This document shows, piece after piece, positions 24,613-33,879 of a stretch of DNA of 64,000 nt. This stretch comes from CAWGLW01 sp963823525 (GTDB lineage: Bacteria; Pseudomonadota; Gammaproteobacteria; Steroidobacterales; Steroidobacteraceae), in NCBI GenBank assembly GCA_963823525.1, contig CAWGLW010000005.1:62001-126000 (forward strand), given 5' to 3'. Each line of letters opens with the position of its first letter. Positions within the stretch are counted from its first letter, which is position 1. The position numbers and the translations under genes were made by a program. The notes under the pieces were generated by a model. That model saw only the letters and a list, made by a program, of their open reading frames with translations, was not told the origin of the DNA and made no database searches.

Positions 24613-27258
24613 GTGCCATTTCCATCCATTGAAGAGTACACGGACACGCTTCGCCTTCCGCTGGGCAAAGTGCTGTCGGATCCGTTGCTCGCCTACGGCG
24701 AAATTGTACAGGGCAGCACGGGTCAGCCCGTGGTCAGCAGCGGCAATTTCGCGCTCACTTATCAGGTGACCTCCGGTGGACGGCGTTACGCGCTGCGGTG
24801 CTTCCACCGGGAGTCAGACGCTCTGCTGCTACGCTACAAGGCGATCGTCAAGAAGCTGCGCAGTATTCGCAGTCCGCATTTCGTGTACTTTGATTTCCAG
24901 TCGCTGGGCATCCGGACGGAAAGCGGCTCCTACCCCATCGTGCGGATGGATTGGGCCGACGGGGACACGCTGGCCCGGTTCGTGGCAACCCATCGCAACG
25001 ATCCCGAGGTACTGCAGCAATTGCGTACGTCGTTGCGCGCATTGGCGGCGCATCTGCTGGAGCATGGCATTGCTCACGGCGACGTACAGCCGGGCAACGT
25101 GATCGTCCGCAACGCGCATGCATTGCGGCTGATCGATTATGACGGCATGTTCGTACCTGAGCTCGCTCCGCTGATCAGCGCTGAGCTCGGTCAGAGGAAT
25201 TTTCAACACCCGGGTCGTACAGCGCTGCATTTTGATCAGCGAATGGACATCTTTTCATTCTGCGTGCTGGACCTGGCGCTGGAGGCGCTCGCACGCCAAC
25301 CCGACCTGTGGAATCTGACCGACAGCGATGAACAGGCGTTCGTTCTTCGTGCGGCCGACTTCGCCGACCCGGGTAACTCCTATGCGTTGAGCCTGATCGC
25401 CCAGGTTCCGGAAATGGCGGTTCGCGCTCAGCACTTCGCGGCCGTCTGCGTGTCGGCCTACGAGCGAATCCCCTCATTTGAGGACTTCCTGGCCGGCCGA
25501 AACATTCCGCCAACACGGGTTTTCCCTGCGCCGCGCCCTGAGGCGTTACAGAGGCCCGCCTACACATCCGCATACAGCGTAATTCATGCTGCTGATTTCG
25601 CGCAGTGTTGTGCTCACATTGGTCACCGGGTCGAACTGATCGGGCGGATTGCGCGGGTTGTGCGAATGCAGGCCGCAAACGGGCAGCCACCAGGCCTGCG
25701 CCTTGAACTGGGTAAATTTCCGCGGGATCTGGCCTGTGTCACGATTGCGGAAGCCGTCTGGTCAGAGACGCGCGAAGCGATCGCGGAAGACTGGGTGGAC
25801 CAGTGGATCAGTGTCACCGGGCTGGTCAATCCGGTGACTACGGAGGCCACGGGCGATGCGCGACTCAAGTATGTCTCCATCGAACTCGAGGATGCATTTC
25901 TGCTGCGGCGCTTGAGCGAGGGCGAAGCACGCTACCGGATCGGCGAGGCGCCTGCGCGAGTCGGGAGCCGGACGGAAGTCAGCGGAATCCTCGGCACCGA
26001 CCCCGTCGAGCCCGAAAGCGCGGGCGAGAAAGCAGCGCTCGCTGCCGTGCCAGCCAGGCCGCCTCCAGCGGTGCCGGAGGAGGTCGCGGTCGAGGAGGTC
26101 CCTCTCAAAGTCATGCCGCCGCTGGCTGCGCATCGTCCCGCGGCCGATGAGCCGTCGTTCGACCAGGCACCGCCAGGACTGCAGAGCGTCCGCAAATCCG
26201 GGCTGACTGACGAGGGGCGAGCGCCCGCGAGGCCGGTCGCGCGGCCGGGATCGGCGCGGTCCCGCGATCGAAGGCGGCGATGGGCGATGGTTTCAGCGGC
26301 GGCCGCGGCGATATTCGCGGCGGTGCTTTACTTCGGCAAGCCCGAGACCGGGCGCGTGCCTGAGGCCGACTCCGCCGTGAGTTCACGCGGCGACTCGATT
26401 GAGGTCGCGCCAGCGGCTGGGGAAGGGCGGGCTCCTCCGGCGCCGGCCGGGCTCGAACCGGTCGTAAGTGCGCCGGTTCCGGTCGAACTTCGATCGGCCG
26501 CCCGAGTCCGATCGGCGGATGGCGCCGTACCGACGGTCGCGGGCCTCGTCCGGGTCGTTGCTGACGAAAATCGGCCGGATATGCAGTTGGCGACGCTCAA
26601 TGAGCAGCCATTCGACGGTCTGCAAGATGGCCTGGTCGAGTTCGTTTACCACGCCGTCTTTTCGGACCGCGATGTCGTGGTGGGTTACACGGATTGCCTG
26701 GACGGCGGCGAGCCATGCGGGCGGCGGCGGCCGTTCTGGCTGGTGCTCTTTCCAGAGCGCTCGCCGAGGCTGCTGCGTTCGGACGAAATCTGGTCGAGTG
26801 GCAGCTCCGCCGGGGTGACGGCACTTGCCAGTGGCGTGCACGTGCCACTCGGCGTGTGGGATGGTGTCCGGCGTATCGCGACGCTCACGGCGAGGGACGA
26901 GGTGTACGTGACCCGCTCGGTGGAACCCATGCGCCCGCTGCAGCGAGGCGACTGCCGTACCGTCGCCCGCGCCCTCGAGTCGTGCGCCCGGAGCAGTGAG
27001 TGCCGGGACTTCGAGTCGAGTTCTCGCCGCATCCCGGCCGACAGGCAACGGGCACTGAACCGCCTGTTCCATGAGACGACCGGATTTAACGCGCCGGCCT
27101 TCGCCGAATTCTGTCAGACGAGTTGCGAACTGGCGTTGACACCCAGTTACGGATTCATTCGCACACGGGTCTGCAGTGGGTCAGAAGACGGGCAATGGGC
27201 CGACGCAGACGGACCGGTCCCGGGCAGCGGTCCGGCTGAGGCGCAGCCGACTCCCTGA
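24613..27258 (+). CDS. Kinase-fold / membrane / Cys-rich fusion protein
   Basis: An 881-residue multidomain protein of unknown role. Residues 1-300 resemble an atypical protein kinase: catalytic loop HGDVQPGN (D157) and a DYD in place of DFG (D175), with GMFVPEL and RNFQHPGR as in a bacterial family of kinase-like proteins. Residues about 320-440 look like an OB-type fold (VELIGRIARVVRM; inference). A Pro/Ala-rich linker follows, then one membrane segment (about 557-576) and a C-terminal domain (about 640-881), probably periplasmic, with roughly ten cysteines (DCLDGGEPCG, SCARSSECRDF, FCQTSCEL). The GTG start has no clear ribosome-binding site. It follows the AbfD homologue after about 120 bases. 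Confidence 0.7.
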   Translation: MPFPSIEEYTDTLRLPLGKVLSDPLLAYGEIVQGSTGQPVVSSGNFALTYQVTSGGRRYALRCFHRESDALLLRYKAIVKKLRSIRSPHFVYFDFQSLGIRTESGSYPIVRMDWADGDTLARFVATHRNDPEVLQQLRTSLRALAAHLLEHGIAHGDVQPGNVIVRNAHALRLIDYDGMFVPELAPLISAELGQRNFQHPGRTALHFDQRMDIFSFCVLDLALEALARQPDLWNLTDSDEQAFVLRAADFADPGNSYALSLIAQVPEMAVRAQHFAAVCVSAYERIPSFEDFLAGRNIPPTRVFPAPRPEALQRPAYTSAYSVIHAADFAQCCAHIGHRVELIGRIARVVRMQAANGQPPGLRLELGKFPRDLACVTIAEAVWSETREAIAEDWVDQWISVTGLVNPVTTEATGDARLKYVSIELEDAFLLRRLSEGEARYRIGEAPARVGSRTEVSGILGTDPVEPESAGEKAALAAVPARPPPAVPEEVAVEEVPLKVMPPLAAHRPAADEPSFDQAPPGLQSVRKSGLTDEGRAPARPVARPGSARSRDRRRRWAMVSAAAAAIFAAVLYFGKPETGRVPEADSAVSSRGDSIEVAPAAGEGRAPPAPAGLEPVVSAPVPVELRSAARVRSADGAVPTVAGLVRVVADENRPDMQLATLNEQPFDGLQDGLVEFVYHAVFSDRDVVVGYTDCLDGGEPCGRRRPFWLVLFPERSPRLLRSDEIWSSGSSAGVTALASGVHVPLGVWDGVRRIATLTARDEVYVTRSVEPMRPLQRGDCRTVARALESCARSSECRDFESSSRRIPADRQRALNRLFHETTGFNAPAFAEFCQTSCELALTPSYGFIRTRVCSGSEDGQWADADGPVPGSGPAEAQPTP

Positions 27259-27697
27259 GCCCGCTCATCAGGCCCGGGAGGTGCGCAGCCGATTCTGGCC
27301 GGTCCAACCGTCGCCGGGGCGTGAGGTGAGGGCTGAACCGGCTTGCCTGACGGTGGGCGGGTTGGCGCGAAAAGGGCAAAGCTGGGCCGTGAATCTGACC
27401 AAGTTTTCCTTATAAAACAATATTTTATATCATATCCTTTCAGCTCAGTTTATTTTCCGTCGGGTCTGCGGAATCTTGCAGGCCCCTCGGCGGTGGCCGG
27501 CACAGGCATGCCACCGACAGTGCAACGAGTGGTAGCGCAGGTCAGTGGCTGGCTTGACCGTCCTTGAGTCACAAAAGGCCCGTTGCCGTGCGGCGATCGA
27601 TATCTTCAGGTAGATTCCGCGCGGGGCCTGGGCCGGCCCGGGACGCCTGATCGTTGTTCCTGACCTGCCGTGGCCCGTGTCTGCGAGGTTCAATGCG
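27259..27697. other. Intergenic stretch with an AT-rich island before tRNA-Leu
   Basis: No credible gene is seen in these roughly 440 bases. The flanks are GC-rich like the rest of the window, but 27404-27450 is strikingly AT-rich and contains a perfect inverted repeat, TATAAAA-CAATA-TTTTATA at 27411-27429. It may be a transcription terminator-like structure, a promoter element or a remnant of inserted DNA; the sequence alone does not decide. Confidence 0.6.
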
Positions 27698-27783
27698 GCG
27701 AAAGTGGCGGAATTGGTAGACGCGCCGGATTTAGGTTCCGGTGGGTAACCCCCGTGAGGGTTCGAGTCCCTCCTTTCGCACCA
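27698..27783 (+). tRNA. tRNA-Leu (anticodon TAG)
   Basis: A class II tRNA with a long variable arm and encoded CCA. Acceptor arms GCGAAAG and CTTTCGC, anticodon stem-loop CCGGA-TTTAGGT-TCCGG with anticodon TAG at 27732-27734, T-arm GGTTCGAGTCC. A tRNA-Leu just before tig is common in related genomes. Confidence 0.97.
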
Positions 27784-27887
27784 GAACATTCAGTTCACTC
27801 GAGCGGTTCAATTTCGTGGCAAAATAAGCGGCTTTTCCGGACGGCCCCCCCTGGCGGGGCCCTGTCACCTTTCGAGGATCGACCAGC

Positions 27888-29183
27888 ATGCAGGTTTCAG
27901 TCGAGACAACCGACGCGCTTGAGCGTCGTATGGAAGTGAGCGTTGAAAAAGAACGCGTCGAGCAGGCGGTCGAAGAACGGCTCAAGCGAGTCAGCAAGAC
28001 GGTCAAGCTCAAGGGTTTTCGGCCAGGCAAGGTGCCGCTGAAGGTCGTCAAGCAGCAATTCGGGGCGCAGGTCCGTCAGGAAGTGCTATCCGACCTCATG
28101 CAGTCCAGTTTTGCCGAGGCGGTCACGGAGCAGAAGCTCAATCCCGCGGCCGGGCCGCGGATCGAGCCGCTGGAGATGGCTCCCGGTGCAGACCTGAAAT
28201 ACCGTGCCGTTTTCGAGGTTTTCCCGGAAATCAAGCTCGGTAAGGTCGAGGGGCTGGCAGCCAAGCGCCCCGTGGCCGAGGTCACGGAGGCGGACATCGA
28301 TGCGATGATTGAGAATCTGCGGGAGCAGCGACCGGAGTACGTGCCGGTGGAGCGGGCCAGCGAGGTCGGCGATCGCGTCACGCTGGATTTCCATGGAACG
28401 CTCGATGGCGAGCCTTTTGAGGGTGGCAAGGGCGAAGACGTTGCGATCGTATTGGGCGACGGGCGAATGCTGAAGGATTTCGAAGACGGCGTACTCGGGC
28501 TGAAGGCGGGCGAGCGGCGCACCATCGAGGTCGGCTTTCCGGCGGACTATCACAGCGAATCGCTGGCCGGTAAACAGGCGGCTTTTGAGATCAGTCTGAA
28601 GGAAGTGGCCGAGAAGCATCTGCCGGAACTCGACGACGAGTTCTGCCGCGCTTACGGGATCATGGACGGCGGTATTGAGCAAATGCGCAGCGAGGTTGCC
28701 GATAACATGCGCCGCGAACTCGAAGATAACATTCGGGCACGGCTGAAACAGCAGCTTCTCGATGGCTTGCTTGAAGCCAATCCGGTGGAAGTCCCGCGCA
28801 GCCTGGTCGATGGGCAGGCGCGGGAGATGCAGCTGGATATGGCGCGGCGCAGCGGTGCGAGGGACGCCTCGGGGTTACCGTCGCCGGAGTCCTTCGCCGA
28901 GCCGGCGCGGCGGCGCGTTGCGCTGGGCATGCTGATCGGGGAACTGATCCGCGATCGCGGGATCGAACTGGACAGGGGTAAGGTCGAGGAGCGGCTGGCC
29001 GATTTGGCCAGCGGGCAGCCGGACCCGGAGGCGATGCTGAAGGCTTACCGGGGCAGTGCCGAGGCGATGCGTCAGATCGAGAACATGGTGCTGGAGGATC
29101 AGGTGGTCGACTATCTGGTCGACCGTGCCGAATTGAGCGACGAGAAAACCACTTTCAAGGGCCTGATGAATTTTGGAGTGTAG
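27888..29183 (+). CDS. tig: Trigger factor
   Basis: A ribosome-associated chaperone and peptidyl-prolyl isomerase of 431 residues. The ribosome-binding signature is GFRPGKVPLKVVKQQFG (about residues 44-60); the FKBP-type domain spans about 150-250 (RVTLDFHGTLDGEPFEGG), and the C-terminal arm domain follows. A GAGGA site lies 9 bases before the ATG. A GC-rich hairpin (27843-27861) sits between tRNA-Leu and this start. It is followed 5 bases later by clpP. Confidence 0.97.
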   Translation: MQVSVETTDALERRMEVSVEKERVEQAVEERLKRVSKTVKLKGFRPGKVPLKVVKQQFGAQVRQEVLSDLMQSSFAEAVTEQKLNPAAGPRIEPLEMAPGADLKYRAVFEVFPEIKLGKVEGLAAKRPVAEVTEADIDAMIENLREQRPEYVPVERASEVGDRVTLDFHGTLDGEPFEGGKGEDVAIVLGDGRMLKDFEDGVLGLKAGERRTIEVGFPADYHSESLAGKQAAFEISLKEVAEKHLPELDDEFCRAYGIMDGGIEQMRSEVADNMRRELEDNIRARLKQQLLDGLLEANPVEVPRSLVDGQAREMQLDMARRSGARDASGLPSPESFAEPARRRVALGMLIGELIRDRGIELDRGKVEERLADLASGQPDPEAMLKAYRGSAEAMRQIENMVLEDQVVDYLVDRAELSDEKTTFKGLMNFGV

Positions 29184-29188
29184 ACACA

Positions 29189-29815
29189 ATGACTGATATC
29201 CGCGCCCTGAACCTCGTACCGATGGTGGTCGAACAGACGGCCCGTGGCGAGCGTGCGTACGATATTTACTCCCGCCTTCTGAAGGAAAGGGTCGTATTCA
29301 TGGTCGGTCCCGTTGAGGATCAGATGGCCAACCTGATCGTCGCCCAGCTGCTGTTTCTCGAGTCGGAGAACCCGGACAAGGACATCGCTTTGTACATCAA
29401 TTCGCCGGGTGGCTCGGTGAGTGCCGGCCTGGCGATCTATGACACGATGCAGTTCATCAAGCCCGACATCAGTTCAATCTGCGTCGGCCAGGCGGCGAGC
29501 ATGGGTGCTGTGCTGCTGGCCGGGGGTACGAAGGGCAAACGATTCTGCCTGCCGCATTCGCGAATCATGATCCATCAGCCACTCGGCGGCTTCCAGGGCC
29601 AGGCGACGGACATCGAGATTCACGCACGTGAGATTCTCGATGCGCGCGATCGTCTCAACCAGATACTGGCCCGGCACACGGGACAGTCGATCGAGAAGAT
29701 TGCCAGGGACACGGATCGCGACAACTTCATGACGGGCGAGCAGGCGGTCCAGTACGGACTGCTCGACTCGGTCCTGACAGAGCGTGGCAAGAGTCAGGCG
29801 AAGCCCGGAACGTGA
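29189..29815 (+). CDS. clpP: ATP-dependent Clp protease proteolytic subunit
   Basis: A serine peptidase of 208 residues that forms two stacked heptamer rings and works with ClpX. The catalytic serine is S104 in GQAASMGAVLLA, the histidine H129 in SRIMIHQPLGG, and an aspartate in the RDTDRDNFM region. It lies 5 bases after tig, so the two are probably co-transcribed; clpX follows after 100 bases with its own promoter-like element. Confidence 0.98.
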   Translation: MTDIRALNLVPMVVEQTARGERAYDIYSRLLKERVVFMVGPVEDQMANLIVAQLLFLESENPDKDIALYINSPGGSVSAGLAIYDTMQFIKPDISSICVGQAASMGAVLLAGGTKGKRFCLPHSRIMIHQPLGGFQGQATDIEIHAREILDARDRLNQILARHTGQSIEKIARDTDRDNFMTGEQAVQYGLLDSVLTERGKSQAKPGT

Positions 29816-29855
29816 CGCCGGTCCGATAGTTAACTCTATGTTGGCGCACGGCTTT

Positions 29856-29884
29856 TTGCGCCGACGCAACCCTCATGGTATAAG
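29856..29884 (+). promoter_or_regulatory. Probable clpX promoter
   Basis: A sigma-70-like element with TTGCGC (29856-29861), a 17-base spacer and TATAAG (29879-29884), about 30 bases before the clpX ATG. It overlaps a short hairpin (GGCGCA at 29843 pairing with TGCGCC at 29857), which could influence read-through from clpP. Confidence 0.55.
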
Positions 29885-29915
29885 CCCGTGGGGTCGGCAA
29901 GACTAAGGTTAGAGC

Positions 29916-31223
29916 ATGGCGGACGATTCGCGCGGCAAACAGGACGACGGCAAGCTTCTCTACTGCTCCTTCTGCGGGAAGAGTCAGCACGAAGTTCGCA
30001 AGTTGATTGCGGGTCCCTCGGTGTTCGTCTGTGACGAATGCGTGGAGCTTTGCAATGACATTATTCGCGAGGAACTCGAGGAGAAAGCCGAGAAGACTCG
30101 AGAGAAGCTTCCCAAGCCTCACGAAATCAAGGGCATTCTCGATGATTACGTCATTGGCCAGGAGAGGGCCAAGAAGGTCCTGGCTGTTGCGGTCTACAAC
30201 CACTACAAGCGACTGCAGTCGGCCGGCGCGGAGCGCTCGCGCGACGAGGTGGAACTGGCCAAGAGCAACATCCTGCTGATCGGACCGACAGGCAGCGGCA
30301 AGACCTTGCTGGCTGAGACGCTGGCGAGACTGCTCAACGTACCGTTTACGATTGCCGATGCAACGACGCTCACCGAAGCGGGCTACGTGGGTGAAGATGT
30401 CGAGAACATCATCCAGAAGCTGCTGCAGAAGTGCGATTACGATGTCGAGAAGGCGCAGACCGGCATTGTCTACATTGATGAGATCGACAAGATCTCGCGT
30501 AAGTCCGACAACCCTTCGATCACCCGGGACGTATCCGGTGAAGGTGTGCAGCAGGCACTGCTGAAACTCATCGAAGGGACGGTTGCATCGGTCCCGCCGC
30601 AGGGCGGACGTAAGCATCCCCAGCAGGAGTTTCTGCAGGTCGACACCAGCAGCATCCTGTTTATCTGTGGTGGTGCGTTCTCGGGCCTCGAGAAAATCAT
30701 CATGAACCGAACCCAGAAAAGTGGCATCGGGTTCGTCGCTGACGTTCGCGATCAGAGCGAGCGCAAGCAGGGCAGTGACCTTTTCCACGAAGTCGAGCCC
30801 GAGGACCTGGTCAAGTACGGCCTGATACCCGAATTCGTCGGGCGGTTGCCGGTTGTGGCGACCCTGGATGAACTCGACGAAGCGGCGCTGGTGCAGATCC
30901 TGACTGAACCGCGTAATGCGCTGACCAAGCAGTACCATAAGCTCTTCGAAATGGAGGGCGTGGAAATCGAATTTCGCGAGGACGCTTTGCGCGCCGTCGC
31001 GCGGCGGGCGATGCAGCGAAAGACGGGAGCCCGCGGCCTGCGGACTATCCTGGAAAACGTTTTGCTCGATATAATGTACGATCTGCCCGGAATGAAGAAT
31101 GTCCAGAAGGTCGTCATCGACGATGATGTCATTGACGGCGAAAGCAAGCCGTACCTGGTATACGGTGCCGAGGAATCCCGGCTCGCTTCGGTTGAAGAGC
31201 GACGCACAGGTTCGGACAACTGA
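29916..31223 (+). CDS. clpX: ATP-dependent Clp protease ATP-binding subunit ClpX
   Basis: An AAA+ unfoldase of 435 residues that feeds substrates to ClpP. The N-terminal zinc domain has C17, C20, C39 and C42 (CSFC, CDEC); Walker A is GPTGSGKTLLAE, Walker B is VYIDEIDKI, and the pore/sensor region includes GYVGEDVENI and RKTGARGLRTI. The length is typical. lon follows after about 195 bases. Confidence 0.98.
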   Translation: MADDSRGKQDDGKLLYCSFCGKSQHEVRKLIAGPSVFVCDECVELCNDIIREELEEKAEKTREKLPKPHEIKGILDDYVIGQERAKKVLAVAVYNHYKRLQSAGAERSRDEVELAKSNILLIGPTGSGKTLLAETLARLLNVPFTIADATTLTEAGYVGEDVENIIQKLLQKCDYDVEKAQTGIVYIDEIDKISRKSDNPSITRDVSGEGVQQALLKLIEGTVASVPPQGGRKHPQQEFLQVDTSSILFICGGAFSGLEKIIMNRTQKSGIGFVADVRDQSERKQGSDLFHEVEPEDLVKYGLIPEFVGRLPVVATLDELDEAALVQILTEPRNALTKQYHKLFEMEGVEIEFREDALRAVARRAMQRKTGARGLRTILENVLLDIMYDLPGMKNVQKVVIDDDVIDGESKPYLVYGAEESRLASVEERRTGSDN

Positions 31224-31312
31224 CATCCGGCTGCGCGTGCCTCGGCTGCCGTGCGATTCGCCATCGATGGCTGCGCGCGACCGTTTTGTCGTTATCAATA
31301 GGCATTTCTGCT

Positions 31313-31340
31313 CTTGAAACCTGATATCTCATCCCCAAGG
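31313..31340 (+). promoter_or_regulatory. Heat-shock (sigma-32-like) promoter of lon
   Basis: CTTGAAA at 31313-31319, a 13-base spacer and CCCCA starting at 31333 match the E. coli sigma-32 consensus (CTTGAAA, 13-15 bases, CCCCAT). It lies about 80 bases before the lon GTG. An inverted repeat, CTCATCC-CCAA-GGATGAG at 31328-31345, overlaps the -10 region. lon is a classical heat-shock gene, which supports the reading. Confidence 0.65.
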
Positions 31341-31417
31341 ATGAGAATGCTCGCCGGGCAGGGCCGCGCAGTCGCGTGTGGCCCTTCTCTTTTTGCGCCC
31401 GACGCCGGAGTACGCTC

Positions 31418-33859
31418 GTGACAACTGAAGATCTTACGCCTGCCGTTCCCGATCTCGCGCCGGATGCCCTGCCGGTTCTGCCGCTGCGCGACGTTGTGGT
31501 CTATCCGCACATGGTAATCCCGTTGTTTGTCGGACGGGAGAAGTCGATCGTTGCGCTCGAACAGGCAATGAAGATCAATAAGCAGATCCTGCTGCTGGCG
31601 CAGAAACAGGCCGATGTCGATGATCCGCAGCCCAGGGATCTGTATGAGGTCGGGACCATCTCGACCATCCTGCAGTTGCTCAAGTTACCTGACGGCACGG
31701 TTAAGGTGCTCGTTGAAGGCGGTGAGCGCGCAAGAGTCGAATCGATGACAGCCGGTGAGTTTTTTGCCGCGCGCGCGATACCGCTGCCGGACGCCGAGCA
31801 GTACGACGAGCGCGAAATGGATGTGATGGCGCGATCCGTTGTCACTCAGTTTGAGCAGTACGTGAAGCTCAACCGGAAAGTACCGCCGGAAATTCTCACC
31901 TCCCTTGCGGGGATCGAGCAGCCGGGCCGCCTGGCTGATACGGTCGCTGCTCACATGACGCTGAAACTCGATGCAAAGCAGAAGATTCTGGAAATCCAGG
32001 ACGTTCGTGGCCGGCTCGAGCACATTCTCGCGCTGATCGAGGGCGAGATGGACGTGCTGCAGATCGAAAAGCGCATTCGCGGGCGCGTCAAGCAGCAGAT
32101 GGAAAAGAGCCAGCGTGAGTACTACCTCAACGAGCAGATGAAAGCGATTCAGAAAGAGCTCGGTGAGATGGACGATGCGCCGAACGAGATCGCTGAACTC
32201 GAGAAGCGGATTGCCAAAGCCGGGATGCCGAAAGATGCCAGGGAAAAGGCCAATTCGGAACTCGCCAAGCTGAAACTAATGTCGCCGATGTCGGCCGAGG
32301 CGACGGTCGTCCGAAACTATGTCGACTGGCTGGTGAAGGTCCCGTGGCGCAAGCGCACCAAGGTCAAGCACGACATCGCGGAGGCCGAGCGCGTTCTGGA
32401 CGAGGACCACTTTGGTCTGGACAAGGTCAAAGAAAGGATCATTGAGTACCTTGCCGTGCAGCAGCGAGTTAAGAAACTGCGTGGCCCGATCCTCTGCCTG
32501 GTGGGTCCTCCGGGCGTCGGCAAGACCTCGCTGGGCCAGAGTATCGCCCGGGCGACTAACCGGAATTTTGTGCGCATGTCCCTGGGTGGCGTTCGGGACG
32601 AAGCCGAAATTCGCGGTCACCGCCGAACCTACATTGGCTCCATGCCCGGCAAGGTCGTGCAGAATATGGCACGAACCGGCGTCCGGAATCCATTTTTCCT
32701 CTTCGACGAAGTGGACAAGATGGCGATGGATTTTCGGGGCGACCCGTCGTCGGCCCTGCTTGAGGTGCTGGATCCGGAGCAGAACTCTGCATTCAGTGAT
32801 CACTACCTCGAGGTTGATTTCGACCTTTCCGAGGTGATGTTTGTCTGCACCGCCAACAGCCTGAACATTCCCGCGCCCTTGCTCGATCGGATGGAAGTCA
32901 TTCGGCTGCCGGGCTATACGGAAGACGAGAAGGCCAATATCGCGCGACGCTACCTGTTGCCGAAACAGATCAAGCAGAACGGTCTGGATCCGACCGAACT
33001 CAAGGTCAGCGACTCGGCAATTCTCGAAATTATCCGGCGCTATACTCGCGAGGCGGGTGTGCGGAATCTTGAACGCGAGCTTTCCAAGATCTGCCGCAAG
33101 TCCGTCAAGGAACTGCTGCTGAACAAGAAGCGCAAGGCCGTTTCGGTCACACCCCGAAATATTGAGAAATACCTGGGTGTGAAGCGTTTCCGGTTCGGCC
33201 AGGCTGAAGAGAGCGACCAGATCGGGCAGGTGACGGGTCTCGCCTGGACGGAAGTCGGCGGCGAACTGCTGACGATTGAGGCCGCCGTCGTCTCTGGAAA
33301 AGGCAAACTCACGCACACGGGCCAGTTGGGCGAGGTGATGCAGGAATCGATCCAGGCGGCAATGACGGTTGTGCGCAGTCGCGCCAATGTGCTTGGGCTG
33401 GAGCCCGAGTTCTATCAGAAGGCCGATGTGCACATTCACGTTCCGGAGGGCGCAACCCCGAAGGATGGCCCGAGCGCGGGCATCGGTATGTGCACTGCAC
33501 TGGTCTCTGCGCTGACCCGGATTCCTGTCCGCGGTGACGTCGCGATGACCGGAGAGATTACGCTGCGCGGAGAAGTGTTGCCGATCGGTGGTCTCAAGGA
33601 GAAGCTCCTCGCGGCCCACCGTGGCGGCATACGGACGGTGCTGATCCCGGACGAGAACGTGAAAGACCTCGCTGAGATTCCGCAGAACATCAAGGGCAAT
33701 CTGGAGATCATCCCTGTCAAGTGGATCGACGAGGTGCTGCAGGTGGCGTTGAAAAACATGCCGCAGCCGGTCGGCGTCGCTTCACAGGATGCAGGGGGCG
33801 CTTCGGAGCCCGAGAAGGTCGCAGACAAGCAGAAAGGCAAACAGGTGCATGCGCACTGA
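31418..33859 (+). CDS. lon: ATP-dependent protease Lon
   Basis: A soluble AAA+ serine protease of 813 residues. The N-terminal substrate domain begins LPVLPLRDVVVYPHMVIPLFVGR; Walker A is GPPGVGKTSLGQS; the proteolytic dyad fits S686 in KDGPSAG and a lysine about 43 residues later in GGLKEKLLAAHRGG. The GTG at 31418 has a GGAG site 7 bases ahead; the frame is open 14 codons further up without support. hupB follows after 20 bases, the usual order. A sigma-32-like promoter lies upstream. Confidence 0.97.
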   Translation: MTTEDLTPAVPDLAPDALPVLPLRDVVVYPHMVIPLFVGREKSIVALEQAMKINKQILLLAQKQADVDDPQPRDLYEVGTISTILQLLKLPDGTVKVLVEGGERARVESMTAGEFFAARAIPLPDAEQYDEREMDVMARSVVTQFEQYVKLNRKVPPEILTSLAGIEQPGRLADTVAAHMTLKLDAKQKILEIQDVRGRLEHILALIEGEMDVLQIEKRIRGRVKQQMEKSQREYYLNEQMKAIQKELGEMDDAPNEIAELEKRIAKAGMPKDAREKANSELAKLKLMSPMSAEATVVRNYVDWLVKVPWRKRTKVKHDIAEAERVLDEDHFGLDKVKERIIEYLAVQQRVKKLRGPILCLVGPPGVGKTSLGQSIARATNRNFVRMSLGGVRDEAEIRGHRRTYIGSMPGKVVQNMARTGVRNPFFLFDEVDKMAMDFRGDPSSALLEVLDPEQNSAFSDHYLEVDFDLSEVMFVCTANSLNIPAPLLDRMEVIRLPGYTEDEKANIARRYLLPKQIKQNGLDPTELKVSDSAILEIIRRYTREAGVRNLERELSKICRKSVKELLLNKKRKAVSVTPRNIEKYLGVKRFRFGQAEESDQIGQVTGLAWTEVGGELLTIEAAVVSGKGKLTHTGQLGEVMQESIQAAMTVVRSRANVLGLEPEFYQKADVHIHVPEGATPKDGPSAGIGMCTALVSALTRIPVRGDVAMTGEITLRGEVLPIGGLKEKLLAAHRGGIRTVLIPDENVKDLAEIPQNIKGNLEIIPVKWIDEVLQVALKNMPQPVGVASQDAGGASEPEKVADKQKGKQVHAH

Positions 33860-33879
33860 AACAATTACCAGGAGCAATC

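Noticed and set aside
27411..27429. The AT-rich inverted repeat considered as a standard terminator
   Set aside because: The stem is A/T only, with no GC core and no following T-run, so a terminator call is not supported.
29727..31298. A 523-codon minus-strand frame opposite clpX
   Set aside because: It is the mirror of strongly conserved ClpX; no family features were recognised in the translation.
32276..33619. A 447-codon minus-strand frame opposite lon
   Set aside because: A GC-rich antisense shadow of the Lon coding sequence without recognisable domains.
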